Shown here in pieces: positions 12,429 through 24,832 of a stretch of DNA of 64,000 bases. The translations under genes were made by a program, and so were the position numbers. Source of the DNA: Symbiodinium natans (Eukaryota > Sar > Dinophyceae > Suessiales > Symbiodiniaceae); assembly GCA_905221605.1 (NCBI GenBank), contig CAJNDS010000026.1, forward strand, positions 62,001 through 126,000, given 5' to 3'. The notes beneath the pieces were generated by a model. The model was not told where the DNA came from, searched no databases, and saw nothing but the letters and a program-made list of their open reading frames with translations. The number at the start of each line of letters is the position of its first letter. The first letter of the stretch is position 1.

Positions 12429-13988
12429 GCATTCCGTGCAAAGGCCAAGCCTGCCTCCATGCGTCGCGCGTGAGGACCAGCTTCTTGCTGCGATGCCTCA
12501 GAAACTTTCGAGCACACCGGGCTGCACTCATGCTGTCGTCCTCAAATGACTCCTCCACACCCAACCTTCTTCCCGCAGTACATGCCCTGCACGTTTCTTT
12601 AGACGACTGGCTGGTAGACATAACTTGCACATCCAAATGCCACGGCCAAGCCCTCAACAGCATGTAGCATATTCTCCTGAGTCCTAAGAGCTCCTCCCGC
12701 CTTCCGTATTCAAGCTTGGCCCGCAATGTAGGCCAACAGCGGTGCAGCATGGTGCAACAACGGCCCGCCTCGTGGTCAGGCGCTGCAGTAGGGGCCCCAC
12801 TTGCGGCGGACTGCACCTACGCAACGCTGCACCATGCGCAGGGTCACCGCGCGACTGCCAAAACCTCCGTGCACTACCATCGTCCATGCGTGAAATTGGC
12901 CCCCTGCTGCTTGCGAGATCTCTCCCCATGTGCCCTGTGACTGGATCTTCCTGAAATGGCTCTAGATGCGTTTCTTGCCGCCTATAACTAAGGCCGCCCA
13001 TACATCTCCCGTACAAGCAGGGAACCTCGCGGGCGGCGTGGGCGCCCTGACCGCCAGGCTGACTGCCCTCCTTGGCTGCAGAGATGCCCTCAAGGTCCTC
13101 AACCCAACAAAACCCTTCTTCGCCACTAGACATCGTTTACTAAAAACATCGATTGTAACATGTTGAGGAACAGTCGGTGCCTAGTCAACCGGTAGACTGA
13201 TGCCATCTGCTCCGCCAGGTCTCTGCGCGTGTTTCTGGGCGTGTTGCCACGGCGGAATCCGACTCTGCCGCATCAACGTGCGCAGCAGCCGGCGAGCTCG
13301 TCGCCTGGGCCGTGCTTTCTTACCCAAGAACATTCTTCGAGCTTGAAGCCTCACGGGCCGTATAGCCAGCAATAACCACTGCCCGGACAAATATGTTACA
13401 TCATGTCACAGGATGTCACAGGCGAACTCAGGCACTTAACATGCGTTCAAGCCGCCGTGCCCGACAGGTCTGCTGCGATCGACCTGAGCTCTGGGAACAG
13501 CAACGCTACGACACCTCTAAACAATCTCCAAGACAACCTTCTACCGACGTTTGCCAGCAATCACGCTCCCACGCCGCCAACGCCGCCCACGCCGCCCACA
13601 ATCCCAGGCCAGCCATGAAACGTCTCTGTCGTGCCCCGGATTAAAATTGACCCAGCGACCCCTGGCGGAAGCCTGACTCCAACTGGTGCTCCAGCTCCTT
13701 GCGATTGGACTTTGGGCTGTGACACGTGGAAGTCTGAGCACAAGCGTGACCATCCAGCCAGCGGGACTCTGCAAATCGTCCTTCAGCTCCAAGTCGGCTG
13801 CCGCACGCAGCTCTGGATCCAGCTGGCTGCCGCGCTTGCCCTGCAGCTCCTGCAGCTCCTGCAGCTCCGTTCGGAAAGCGAACTTAAGCTCCGAGCCTGC
13901 ACGTTGCGCAAGTACAAGTGCCATTCGAAATCCCCACTGCCAGCACCGGGTCTACACCAACCTCACACCGGCACAGGCGCCCGTACCC
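12429..13988. repeat. tandem duplication, copy B
   Basis: Second copy of the unit at 10715-12359. It lacks the roughly 170-base C-rich segment of copy A but carries a short stretch around 13085-13110 that A lacks. The duplication ends where the CCCGTACCC sequence runs into unrelated DNA. Confidence 0.9.
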
Positions 13989-14094
13989 TCCGATCCAGTC
14001 CGAGTTTTGTTAGCTCCGAATGGTTCAGAAACCTTCTGATGGGCATGCCCAAGGCAAATCTCCGAAATTCCTTAATCAGAAGAGGATCCCACTT

Positions 14095-14203
14095 GGGGTT
14101 TAGGGTTTAGGGTTTAGGGCTTGTAAGGGCCTATAGGGTTTAGGGTTTGAGGCTTGGGGCTTAGGATTTCGGGCTTAGGGTTTCGGGTTTGGGGTTCGGG
14201 TTC
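14095..14203. repeat. telomere-type block, TTTAGGG orientation
   Basis: Degenerate block with many variants (TTTCGGG, CTTGGGG, TTTGGGG). It faces a CCCTAAA-type block beginning about 108 bases later. Confidence 0.85.
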
Positions 14204-14311
14204 AAGGCATCTCCCCTGCGCGCCCAAAGCATGACACAGCCGAAAGCCAGGCCTTCACTCGCTGTGACTTCTGCTGCGCTTCGGCCGCGAGCCTTCGTCA
14301 AGCCCAGGGGT

Positions 14312-14406
14312 CCTAAACCCCAAAACCCTAAAAACCCAACACCCTAAAAACCCTGAACCCTACAACCCTACAACCCTAGCCCCTAAACACTACACCCTAA
14401 CCCTAA
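14312..14406. repeat. telomere-type block, CCCTAAA orientation, degenerate
   Basis: Irregular units (CCCTAAAAA, CCCTACAA, CCCTAACC), among the most degraded blocks in the window. Confidence 0.8.
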
Positions 14407-15272
14407 TTCGCAAACCGGGGTCATGTCCAACCGTCCAACCAACTCCAGACCCGGAGCCCTTCACGCCTTCAAGCCAGGGCCCTGCGCCCGAGAGTCCCCT
14501 TTAGTGCTTCTGGAAAGCCGTACGATTTGCTTGTGTTGCAGAACTTGCATCTGCCATTGTACTATCCAATATTTGCACAAGCGTTCTGGCCGTCCAGTCT
14601 CGAAGCCGTTCCTGGAAAAGCATCCAGATACCCGAGGCCCCAAGCATGAAACTCCGTACTAAAGCCTGCGTCGCAAATCGCGTTCCCAGCTGCGGTTTCT
14701 GTTTGTGTTCCCCAAGTTTGAAGATGAATGTATGTGTCCAACTGTTCATTTTCCAAACGTCGTCACACCCGACAGCCGCAGAACAACAAAGGTGTGAACA
14801 GATGTCAAAAGAAGGCACCTCGCTGCAGTGAAACGCACCTTTCCCCTACAGATGTGCGTGTGCGTGGATACCCGTCGATGAAAGTCACGACTAGACTCGA
14901 TACTTCCTCTCATTCCTGTTCCGGACGCTTGAAATACCACATCCTTCTCCTGAAAGCACACAGACGCAGTAGCCACTCAACAATGCTGGCCCTGATCCAA
15001 ATTTCTTCAGCATGTCAATGCCAAGTCTCTGCTCCGCCTCCTTTGCTGCCTGCTCAGCAAGGTGCTTCTCTCGCAGCTGGTGAAGCCGGAGGGCCTGGTA
15101 GGCTTGGTGCAGGTAAACAAGCAGAGTCATATAGCAGCAGAATCATTTATATTCTCAACTAATAACTCATGATAGTATTATATATACACAGGCTACGATA
15201 GTTCAACAACGCAAAACGCCCAACGAAAGCCGAGTCGACGGAATGAGGTCCCCGGAATTGATTCGGATGCAA

Positions 15273-15328
15273 CTAAAGCCCTAAACCCTAAACTCTAAAC
15301 CCTAAACCCTAGACCCTAAACCCTAAAC
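15273..15328. repeat. telomere-type block, CCCTAAA orientation
   Basis: Seven to eight units with one CTCTAAA and one CCCTAGA variant. Confidence 0.9.
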
Positions 15329-15413
15329 GCAAGTCATGAGGTCCTCAGGCTTGCTTCGCAATGCGAGTGAAGCCGAGTTAACGGCGGGCTTGACTCGGAA
15401 TGTGAATAACCCC

Positions 15414-15506
15414 CTGGTTCTTAGGGGAATAAGGGAATGAGGGGCCTGCATGTAATGTTTAAGGGATTAGGGCACCTCATTCCCTTCATTTCTTACTAAG
15501 AACCAG
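15414..15506. mobile_element. foldback mini-element (CTGGTTCTTAG arms)
   Basis: Arms of about 30 bases: left CTGGTTCTTAGGGGAATAAG continuing to GGGAATGAGG, right the complement with small mismatches ending in CTAAGAACCAG. The loop is about 30 bases. It resembles a MITE or a decayed foldback transposon; no second copy was found in the window. Confidence 0.55.
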
Positions 15507-15949
15507 CCAAAGAAAGCGGAGTGAGATGAAGAAGTAGGCCCTTCGGTTTGAAAGAGTTTCACTGAACGCTACCCGTTCAATGTTTGGGCCTAAGCCCTAT
15601 TCCTGAACCCTACTCGGTTCTAGGGTGTTCTGGCGTAGGTTTCTAGGACTTCGGGTCTTCGGGTTTAGGTTGCAGGGCAAGACGAAGTGCAAGGTCCGGA
15701 AGGGCTGCAGAGTAGGGTGTTCGGGTTTAGGCTTTAGGGCTTCAGGGCTTTAGGGTCGCGATGTTTAAGTACTCCCCTCCCCCGATGATGTGGCTGTGGG
15801 GTTCTGGTTTAGGCCTCTGGTGTTTTAGGTTTTAGGCTTTAGGGCCTGGGCTTTCAGGGCTCATGGGGATTTAAGTCTTTAGGGTTCGGTCTTAATTAGG
15901 GCTTGAGGGCTTTGGGTCCCTGAACCTAAACCCTAAATCCTCAACCTTC

Positions 15950-16023
15950 AACCCTCCCCCCCCCCCTCCCCCCCTTCCCCCGCCTCCACCCCCGCCTCCA
16001 CCCCCGCCTCCACCCCCGCCTCC

Positions 16024-16081
<58 letters not shown>
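15950..16081. repeat. poly-C tract with 12-base CCGCCTCCACCC repeats
   Basis: Four CCGCCTCCACCC units lead into about 57 consecutive C residues (16025-16081). On the complementary strand this is a G-tract able to form quadruplexes. The poly-Gly frame crossing it is an artefact. Exact length is unreliable in assembled data. Confidence 0.9.
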
Positions 16082-16082
<1 letters not shown>

Positions 16083-16321
16083 ACCCCACGGATCATACCC
16101 TCATCTTGAAGACCGAAGGAAGTATCCCTTAAGCAATTCTACAAAATTATACAAAAAATCAGCTGGTGCTACGCAAAAAAAAAACCTAAACTAGAGTAGT
16201 ACAACCAGATAGCAAGAACAACATAATTTGAAATGAGGCTCCTCGGCTTGCTGCCGCTCGACCCTGTCGAACTCTAACCTGCGAGCAGCGAACGTTGGCA
16301 CCGAAGATCTGTTGAGCACTT

Positions 16322-16409
16322 GGTTTGGGGTTTGGGGTTTAGGGTTTAGGGTTTAGGGTATAGGGTTTAGGGTTTAGGGTTTAGGGTTTAGGGTTTAGGG
16401 TTTAGGGTT
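16322..16409. repeat. telomere-type block, TTTAGGG orientation
   Basis: Twelve units, nearly perfect apart from the first two (TTTGGGG). Faces the block at 16493 across 83 bases. Confidence 0.95.
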
Positions 16410-16492
16410 CCAAAACACAGGCGTGCTTCGTCCTGGTCGGACCTTTCCATGCAAGTTTTGGACCCTCCCTGCATAGAATGACGAGTGACTGC

Positions 16493-16550
16493 CTAAACCC
16501 TAAACCCTAAACCCTAAACCCTAAACCCTAAACCCTAAACCCTAAACCCT
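16493..16550. repeat. telomere-type block, CCCTAAA orientation
   Basis: Eight perfect units. With the preceding block it forms a G-strand/C-strand inverted pair. Confidence 0.95.
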
Positions 16551-17640
16551 ATTGGATCTTGCAGCAGCTGGCCTGTACGGCTCCAGGAGGGAAGCACCGA
16601 TGTTTCTCAAGGCCTCTCCAGCTCGAGTCGTTTAGGCCTCCTTTTGGCCATGACCACCACAAGGCCCCCAACATTCCGTGAGTCTGTGAGTGCTTCAGGA
16701 TTCAGCCTGCGACGTCACGCATGTGTCTTGTGTGCATCCCTCGACTTTACCATGTGCTTACCCTTTTTTATGGTTGAGGGTTTCTTCGTTTGACCACACT
16801 TGCAAGGTTTCCCTGCCAGGATTAAAGTGTGCTGCAGGTCATGCATCTGCTGCTGTTTCCTACGGTATGCTCGCCTGCATTGTGCGTGTGCACAGTGTGG
16901 GGCGGGCATCGGCCGCCGTGGCGGGTGAGTTTTAGTCAAGAGCCCATGAGATCCATTACCCGAACCCTCTGGGAGCGTTTGCATCATATTATTCAAGGTA
17001 TACGGCTTTCAGACACTTGGGCAAGAGTTGGCTGCTGCTCCGGACATGACAGCTGTTTCCAATGTCTCCGGCACATCGGATGCTACGATCTTGCGTTCAT
17101 ACCCAAGGTGCGACCCAACCACTGCTTCGCAGGGCCACAAGGGTCATCTCTCCATCTAAGGAGAATACCACACTGGGGTAGGTTTGGGGGGCCCTGTAGA
17201 ATTTTAAATTTTATGTTTCGCGGATTGTATGGGAAGTAAAGGGAGTAAAATTAACACAGTTATGTTCAAACCTACCCCTGCACGGAACAAGAAAGCACTG
17301 TCATTAGCCCGCTCGGAAACTCCCCCCCCTAAAGCGACCGGGAGCGGGGCAACAACATTGTTTATCATTACAATCTTGCACTCGTTGTAGAGAGTTGACA
17401 AGCGTTTGTTCGGAATTGTGTCTGAACAGCCATCGGACAAGAAAGGGAGGAATCAGTGCGTGCTTTGATGCGCGAAATTTGTTTGAAAAAGGGCAACGTC
17501 TCTAGTAACAACTTAGCCGCGCCTTCGATGTACGGTTTTGTCTGCGGTGCCACAGTCGATTCTACTGTGTCTGCCCGCCATTCTGTTCGGGTTTAGGGGT
17601 TTGTGGGTCTAGGGCCAAGAGTTTCAAGTTCAGCCTTAGA
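16551..17640. other. unassigned stretch
   Basis: No gene, array or inverted repeat that I can support. Open frames on both strands are under 140 codons and unrecognised. Confidence 0.5.
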
Positions 17641-18475
17641 CCGGATTTCAATGCTATTTCGTTTACGGTTTCCGTACGATTTGGATACGATTCTGATACG
17701 ATTGTTGGATACGAAAATCGTATTCCGGCTTGCAGCCCATACGATTTCAATGCAATTTCAATACGATTTGGGCACTACGGCCCATACCTACCCATGTACG
17801 CTTCCAATACATTGTAAATACGGTGCGCAATACGATTTCAACACGGTTCTCGATACGACTTGTAATACGATTCTGATAGCAGTAGAGGACCATTGTGACA
17901 TTGGTTACTATAAACTCTAGGGTCGAACCTGAGCACTTGGAGTATGGAGCACATGCTCTGGTTTCTGGAGTGTAGTAGTCTAGGGCTTTCCATGGAAGAC
18001 CGCGGAACCCGCGTCACGTGAGCTCAGGAACCCTGACCCTGTCAAGCATGGGAGTAGGACCCGACCCCCCACCTCCCCCCTCCCCCCTCCGATTTCAATA
18101 CGACTCCAATACGATTTCAATACGATTGCAATACGATTTCAATACGATTTCAATACGATTTCAATACGATTTCAATACGACTTCAATACGAGTTCAATAC
18201 GATGTGGATACGATTTGAACACGACTTGAATGCGATACCCTTGCAATGGGGAAAGCTTGGGACCCATGGATGCACACCAGGCTCCTGTCAATCTCTACAC
18301 AGACACAAACAAACATAAACAACAAACGAGCAAGTGCGAAATCGCATTCGGGGCTACATAGAAATCGTATTGAGGGTCGAATCGGTAAATGTATCGAGGG
18401 GTGCATTGATCAAATATCTGTTCAGTGGACTCGTATCTCAACATCGTATTGAAATCGTATTGAAACCATATCCAG
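17640..18475. repeat. 11-base satellite, AATACGATTTC unit
   Basis: Scattered units at 17645-17880, a dense head-to-tail array at 18088-18235 (about 12 units), then units in the reverse orientation (GAAATCGTATT) at 18360-18470. The period of 11 gives an 11-residue repeating peptide in every frame, so the Tyr/Asp/Phe-rich frames across it are artefacts. The change of orientation around 18245-18355 makes the locus partly palindromic. Confidence 0.9.
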
Positions 18476-18599
18476 AAACTCCAAGCCGGACCACCGCCAC
18501 AAGCCAACTAGAAACTCATGGGTCTAGGGCTTCGGGTCCACCAGTCCGTTCGGGTTTAGGCGGTTGTGGGTCTAGGGTTTCGGGTTAATGAAACCGCGA

Positions 18600-20130
18600 A
18601 ACCCTTGCGAGCCGGAATGTTGGGAAACGCATAGCCACCAAATCGCTCCATTATAGTTTCGCGACGGGACACGGGACCAGAAAGGCAATCACGACTGCGC
18701 ATCTATAAAGAACCATAGACAACTCACACAAAACCATGTTACACCCTACTGGCTCTGCTGGTTTCGAAGTGTTGGTCAGTTTTCCGAACATGTATGAAGC
18801 AGGGGAAGGCATGATGCATGCAATTTGTGGCAAAAGTGCTAATGCAATACATTTCTGAACCATACAGAAGCATAGAAGGTCCGATCACATCTTCACACGC
18901 CTCAGAGGGTCTTAGTCATAGATGCTCTGGAGATTAGAACACTGAAACCTGGATAGGTGGGCGGCTTCAATTTCGAGAAGGCAAGTAGATGCACATGTCC
19001 ATACAGCAAGATGTCCATGTACGTTGATTTTGTACTGGAGAACGTGTTCACACAGATCAGAAAGTCAGGTGCCTGAAGGAAGAACTGTGTGCCAGCAAGA
19101 AGGCTTGACTAGTGACTAGTGGTGCCTTCTTTTTGGTAGGGAGGCTCTCTATTGAAAACAAGCGGCCCGGCTGAACAAGGTCTCCCAACCATCTTGCCGG
19201 GGTGTGAGGGGGGGGCGAGGTGCCAGGTGGGGCCCTTCACTAAAACTGTAAATGGTGCACGAAAGCGTGCCCCACATGTCCCACACTCGGCGTTGCCTTG
19301 CCTCACACTTGTTCGGGTCCAGTCCCGCAGCAGACGCCGCTCGGGCACAGGCATCAACTCGCCACCGGATCCACTCCCAGGGCCTGGATCATCCAAAGGC
19401 GAACCGAGAGAGGATTCGGATTAGCAGACAAATCGGATTCGCCTCACCCCAGGTGATCGAGACTTGGTCTGGAAGTGGGGCACCCCCACCACAGCCGCCT
19501 CGATGGCACCTGCCTTGGCGGAAGGAGCGACATTTTGCCTCACTCGATAGATCCGGAAAACAACGAAATATGGCGCTGGATTCGAGAAACCAAAAGTTTG
19601 GCTCATCTTGGCTCAGGGAAGGGGTCGAGCAACTTGCTCCAAGCCTGCCGACGACTCGCCCGCAGCATTTTGCTCCGAGCAGCAATGCAGATGGCCCCAA
19701 TTTCGCACAGCGCTGTCTCCTGATCACGCCGCCGATGTCAGGAGGGCTTGCAGGCTACATGATTTAACCTCCACCAAATACACGCAAGAGAGTAATTAAG
19801 CTGTTTGATGAAGACGGGGGTCGAGGACTTGACAGCAGAGCATTCTGGAACAATACCCGAATGACAGTTCAAGTTCCAAGACTAAAAAGCTCGCAAGGGC
19901 GCAACAAAAAGGCAAAATCACCTGGTAGGGCGAGGAAGGACACAATAGCATGCAGAACAGCAGCAGTAGCATGCAATGTGTGTATGTGTACTAGTTGAGC
20001 AGGTAGGTACAGTAGCTTCCGTGTACAAATCCTCAACCATGCAGTGGAACTCGAGCTTAAACCGGGTCTCTTCTGTCGTCAGCGCTGCCGACGCATGCTC
20101 CTTGCAACGCGGCATGAGGCCAAAGGAGTT
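18600..20130. other. unassigned stretch
   Basis: No repeat array. The longest frame (plus strand, 19252-19767, 171 residues) has no recognisable motif and is overlapped by frames of similar length on the other strand, so I do not call it a gene. Confidence 0.5.
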
Positions 20131-20134
20131 ACTT

Positions 20135-20510
20135 GAATAGAATACAGAATATACAATATAAAATATAATCATATATCATATAGCATATATCACATATCAT
20201 ATATCATATAAAAAATAATCTAATATAATCTAATATAATATAATATAATATAACATAATATAACATAACACAGTATAATATAATATCATATAGTATAGTA
20301 TATATTATATATAATTAATATCTCATCTATAATATACAATGTATAATATATAATAGAATGTAATATTTTATTGTCTTAAATTATGTTATGTTATCTTACA
20401 TTATGTTAGATTATATAGATTATGTCATACCATATTAATTATATTACATTGTATTATATTATGTTTTATTTTCTAATACATCCAATATAAAATATAGTTC
20501 ATCACTTAAA
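20135..20510. repeat. AT-rich microsatellite block
   Basis: Nearly pure A/T built from ATAATAT, CATATATCATAT and TTATGTTA units. Non-coding. Confidence 0.85.
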
Positions 20511-20630
20511 GGAAGGAAAGCCCATCAAGCCAATCGGCCTCCTCCAGGCCCAGAAGGGCGTCGCCACTGCGGGCAGTTTCCCAGGCAATGGCAAGGATGC
20601 TGCGATGGTGCTGCTTACCTCAAGGAAGCT

Positions 20631-20814
20631 TAGGGTTTCAGGGTCTCAGGGTTTCAGGGTTTCAGGGTTTCAGGGTTTCAGGGTTTCAGGGTTTCAGGGT
20701 TTCAGGGTTTCAGGGTTTCAGGGTTCAGGGTTCAGGGTTCAGGGTTTAGGGTTTAGGGTTCAGGGTTCAGGGTTTAGGGTTTAGGGTTTAGGGTTTTAGG
20801 GTTTAGGGTTTAGG
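20631..20814. repeat. telomere-type block with TTTCAGGG 8-mers
   Basis: Starts with about eleven 8-base TTTCAGGG units, passes through 7-base TTCAGGG units and ends in canonical TTTAGGG. The homogeneous internal variant shows local array expansion after a change from TTTAGGG, rather than random decay. Confidence 0.95.
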
Positions 20815-21011
20815 AAGCCTTCAGAAGCCAAGACTGCTATACCTCTGAATGTTCTCCAGGGCTCAAAGAAGCTAGTTGACGTAGTGATCTCAGAAGGGAG
20901 CAAGAATGGCCATAGCTAGCAGGCGGGAGTGGACGAAGAGGATGGCAGGAGGGTCGTCCCCGATAGCAGGCAGAATCATAAGGTACTATGAGAATGAGCA
21001 TCAATGAGTAG

Positions 21012-21050
21012 AGGGTTTAGGGTTTAGGGGATTTAGGGGTTTAGGGTTAA
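21012..21050. repeat. short TTTAGGG block
   Basis: About five units with one-base spacing changes (TTTAGGGG). Confidence 0.8.
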
Positions 21051-21337
21051 TGAAAATCAAGCCGCAAATGGCGGCATCCAAGAATTGAATTTGACCAGTG
21101 CTGGGGCATCCCATTCAGTTCTTGTACCAGAATCTCATGTTCTCCGAAACAGGTCTTTGTGGGATGCTTGCAGGTGGCACTACGACACAACAAAATTTGT
21201 GGAGACACCGCTGATGCCCTCATACCAGGTTGCTGACACCAGATTTCAGCAGCGTTGCCGCAAATTGGTTCAGCGCCCCCATGGCCGCCTTCTGTTCGAG
21301 TGCGGCTTCGTGTGGTTCGGTGAGGCTTTGGCTTCCC

Positions 21338-21443
21338 TCAACCCTAAACCCTAAACCCCAAACCCTAAACCCTAAACTTCAAGCCCTAGACCCTAGACCC
21401 TAGACCCTAAACCCGAAACCCTAAACCCTAAACCCTAAACCCT
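21338..21443. repeat. telomere-type block, CCCTAAA orientation
   Basis: About 15 units including a run of three CCCTAGA variants. Confidence 0.95.
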
Positions 21444-23064
21444 GAAGCGCCGCTTGGCGCGGCTTAGAGGCTGTCGCACACAAGACGCGCCTCCACAACC
21501 TCGTCCCGAGGGTCGGACACACTCATGGAGACCTCGGGTCTGGCAATGAGCTGCTATGATACTAGTATATTCTTAGATTGTTACATCTATATAATCTCAT
21601 GTTGGTATATTGTTATATTCGTAGTCATGGCATTATTGCATTATTGTGATAGCGTATTATTGTGCTATTGTGATACTACTGTTTTGTTGAAATCTTTTTG
21701 TATCATTGCATTATTGTATTGTACTACTTGCATGTTTTATTAGATTGTCAAATGCGACTGTATTGATATTACCGTACTATTTTTTCTACTACCAGACTAG
21801 TATCTTACTATGCCGAAAGCGTCTAAAGTCTCAAGTCAGTTACAGCAGGAACATGGCATTGCTTTGGACTCAAGACGGACTCGCCTGCAGCCATATTGTT
21901 CCATGTTGCATTGCGGCGTTTTTGTACTACACATTCTCACCATTTTATCATAGTATTATCATGTTCTCATATTATCACGCCAAAATGTGGAAGTCCCGGC
22001 CTAGGACATCATCTACCCCGCAGCAACTTGCGGCAGCTGTTTTCTGTGTCACCGCCATCGTGCCGGACTGGGCCGGCTGCAAGCACTGGTATATTTGAGT
22101 CTTTGTCGGGCCAAGAAGCCATTTCGGCAGAGCTGTGTTGCTGTCCTGCGTTAATGAAGGTCAGCATACTTCCCCCCCCGGACGTCCCCCAGCGGCTCTG
22201 AGAACTTCAAGCTTCTCTTGCTTCTTCAGCTTGGAGCCATCTGGGGACGCGCTTCACACCTTTTGCTGACCATGTCACATGGCTCCGGCCTTCTCACGGA
22301 AACACCTCCAAGAGCAGTACCCTTTGTCAAGAGCGGCTAAATACAGCAACCATTTGCCCCCCGGAGCCAAGTGATCAACAAAAGAGGCATCGAACGCAAC
22401 AATACAGCCATGCGGTTGACCCCATCGGTAGACTAGGGCTTCTGTGGCCTTTCTGGGAGCGCGGTTCAGGTTGGGGTTTAGGGTCCAGGGTCGGCAGTAT
22501 TGTCGGTCCGCGATGGGTACTTTGCCGGCAGCAGGCTTGAGTTTGCTTCTCGGTAAGAGCTGAGTTGATCTGTTGCGCTCACCCTTGTGGCTTGTGGCTG
22601 CAATTCCTTCGGTTGCCGAAGCCTTCCCTCAAGCCTTCTGCCGGGCTGGGTGTGTTTGCATTGGTGTTGGGGCACCCAAGAGCCCAGGACCCTTAAACTC
22701 CACTGGGCCTCTTGGGTGCAGCCCAATGGCAGACATGGCCCTGAAACATCACAACACTGCATGGACCAGCATGGGCATTTGAGGTGTACCGTGAGCTGTA
22801 CTCCCTCATCTCGCAGCCGAGCCTCTCAGAGGCCCGCTTGTAGAGCAGGACTTGGAGCTTGAAACAAAGTCTTCCTAAGCCCTTCCAGGCAATCAGGGGA
22901 AATTTGTTAAGTTTTGGCCGCGACTTGGGACTTGGGACACTCCAGCCCCACCAGCCCACTAGCCAGGGCACTCTGGCGGCTGAACACACACCGACATCTT
23001 GCCTGTTCCGCTCGCCACTCCAATGAGGCAGCTCACTAGGCTTGCTGGTTCCTGGTTCAACATC
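21444..23064. other. unassigned stretch with AT-rich segment
   Basis: 21560-21800 is AT-rich with TATTATTG-like irregular repeats. The rest has ordinary composition with short overlapping frames and no recognisable family. Confidence 0.5.
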
Positions 23065-23106
23065 CCTAAACCCTAAACCCTAAACCCTAAACCCTAAACC
23101 CTAAAC
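23065..23106. repeat. telomere-type block, CCCTAAA orientation
   Basis: Six perfect units. Confidence 0.95.
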
Positions 23107-24759
23107 ATGAATGCAAATGTGCTCGCGGGCTTTCCAGGCAGTGCTTCGCACAGGAGCGATGGATGCCCAAATATCTCCGGGCATGTGTCAGCCTGCGGGC
23201 CCGGTCCACGATCAATGTATTCAAACCAGCACAAAAATAGATTGACGGGCATTGGGAACAGGCGCAGCCCACAGAAAAGCAGTTCTCTCTCCTACTGCAA
23301 ACTTACGTGACGAAAGTACACGTAGCAACGATGACCTATGCTAAAGCTCGTAACCTCCGGCAACATTCCCGAACTTACCATGATTCAGCTCTTTCTTCTC
23401 AAACGACCACCTGCTTCATCGAAGCCTATTTTCTATAGACCTTCACTAGACACCGCTCCAAGGGTTGCACAATGGGCTGCGCCAAGATGTTCAGACAACT
23501 GAAAACACAGGTGGGCAGAGGGCCCTGGCCGTGTATGATGATTGTTTGTTAGCAAGATATGAGTACAATGAGTACAAACACGCAAGCCCCACAGAACTCA
23601 ACTCTGAAGCAGATCAACCATTCGCTACTTGTCCTTCCTGGCGTGGATCACGGCCGACTTTGCCCAGCTGCTCTACACGGCATAAGAAGCACGATAGCTA
23701 CCGAACAAAAATGTTCATGGGCGGATTGTGGAGGTCTTCGACTGCTGTACCGGAAACACCTGGCGAGCTGTCAGGTTTGCCATCAAGTGAAGAACGAAGC
23801 AACCCCGCCCGTCATTGCTTCATGGATGCAACAGAAACCATGAGGAGCAGCCATTGCTACGTTCATAATGCAACAGTACGATCTAGTACGTACTAGTCAT
23901 CACAAATGAATGATGTGATTTTTGAACACTTTGGCTGGGTCCAAGCTGTCGGCTGCACTCCTTGAATTAGGGCTCCTGTCTGTTGGTAGGGAACCGAGCC
24001 GCTCACTGGACGGACCGGATTCGCGCGCCGCAAACTTCGCGCAGCTTGATTCATGCGCTGTTCCTCACGCACCTAATGGCGGATGCGCACCCCAGCCGAC
24101 TGATTCGCGCACCGCGCACGAATGATTCTTGCGCACGAGCTTATTCGCGCAGAGGCCTGGGCAGATTCGAGCATCATCACACAGCCACGGAAGCGACTCG
24201 CACACTCAGAGGATGGTGCGGATCCCAGAAGTCCTGAAGCCAAAGACCCCAAACAGACCCTAAACATCCCCAAACCCCAGAAAAGGCTAAAACAAGCACA
24301 AAAGTTCTGAGACCTGAAGACCCTGAGCGCGAACTCGGTCAGCAGCGCTTGAATCGTGAGTTCTTGAATCCTGCTTGAACTGCTGTGGTGCTTGAATCGC
24401 AGTGCGTGAGTCGCTACCAGTGAAGCGGGCTTGAAGCAGACTTGTACGGTCTGGCGAAAGGCTGTTGATTCATGGTGCCGCTTGAAGGCCTAGTGTGAAC
24501 AAAAAACATCCCCAACTTCCCCAGAGGGCTTGAAATTTCGATGCTCGCGAACTTTCGTGCAGCTGCCCCGCTGATTGAGCTGTTTCTAAGCCCCCGAGAG
24601 CAGGCTTGCAGCTTCGACTGCAGGGTCTCAACCGGCTGGCAGCATCCTTCCTGTTTTTGCTGCCTCTACATGCCTTTACCGGCTACAAGTGCGGAATCCA
24701 CGAATATGCCCCACCCATACACCCACCGCAAAACTCCGCTTCGGCTCGCATCCCCTGGT
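23107..24759. other. unassigned stretch
   Basis: Ordinary composition. Around 24000-24170 the motif TTCGCGC/TTGCGCAC recurs irregularly, and around 24330-24450 GCTTGAAT/GTGAGT motifs recur. No gene is recognised. Confidence 0.45.
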
Positions 24760-24832
24760 CCCTAAACCCTAAACCCTAAACCCTAGACCCTAAACCCTAG
24801 ACCCTAAACCCTAGACCCTAAACCCTAGACCC
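24760..24832. repeat. telomere-type block with CCCTAAACCCTAGA dimer
   Basis: After three CCCTAAA units the block alternates CCCTAGA and CCCTAAA, i.e. a 14-base higher-order unit repeated about four times. Such a dimer can only arise by amplification of a mutated pair. Confidence 0.9.

Noticed and set aside
15892-16089. poly-Gly frame
   Set aside because: Reads through a homopolymer C tract.
18088-18235. CRISPR-like array
   Set aside because: The units are contiguous 11-mers with no spacers, in a eukaryotic genome.
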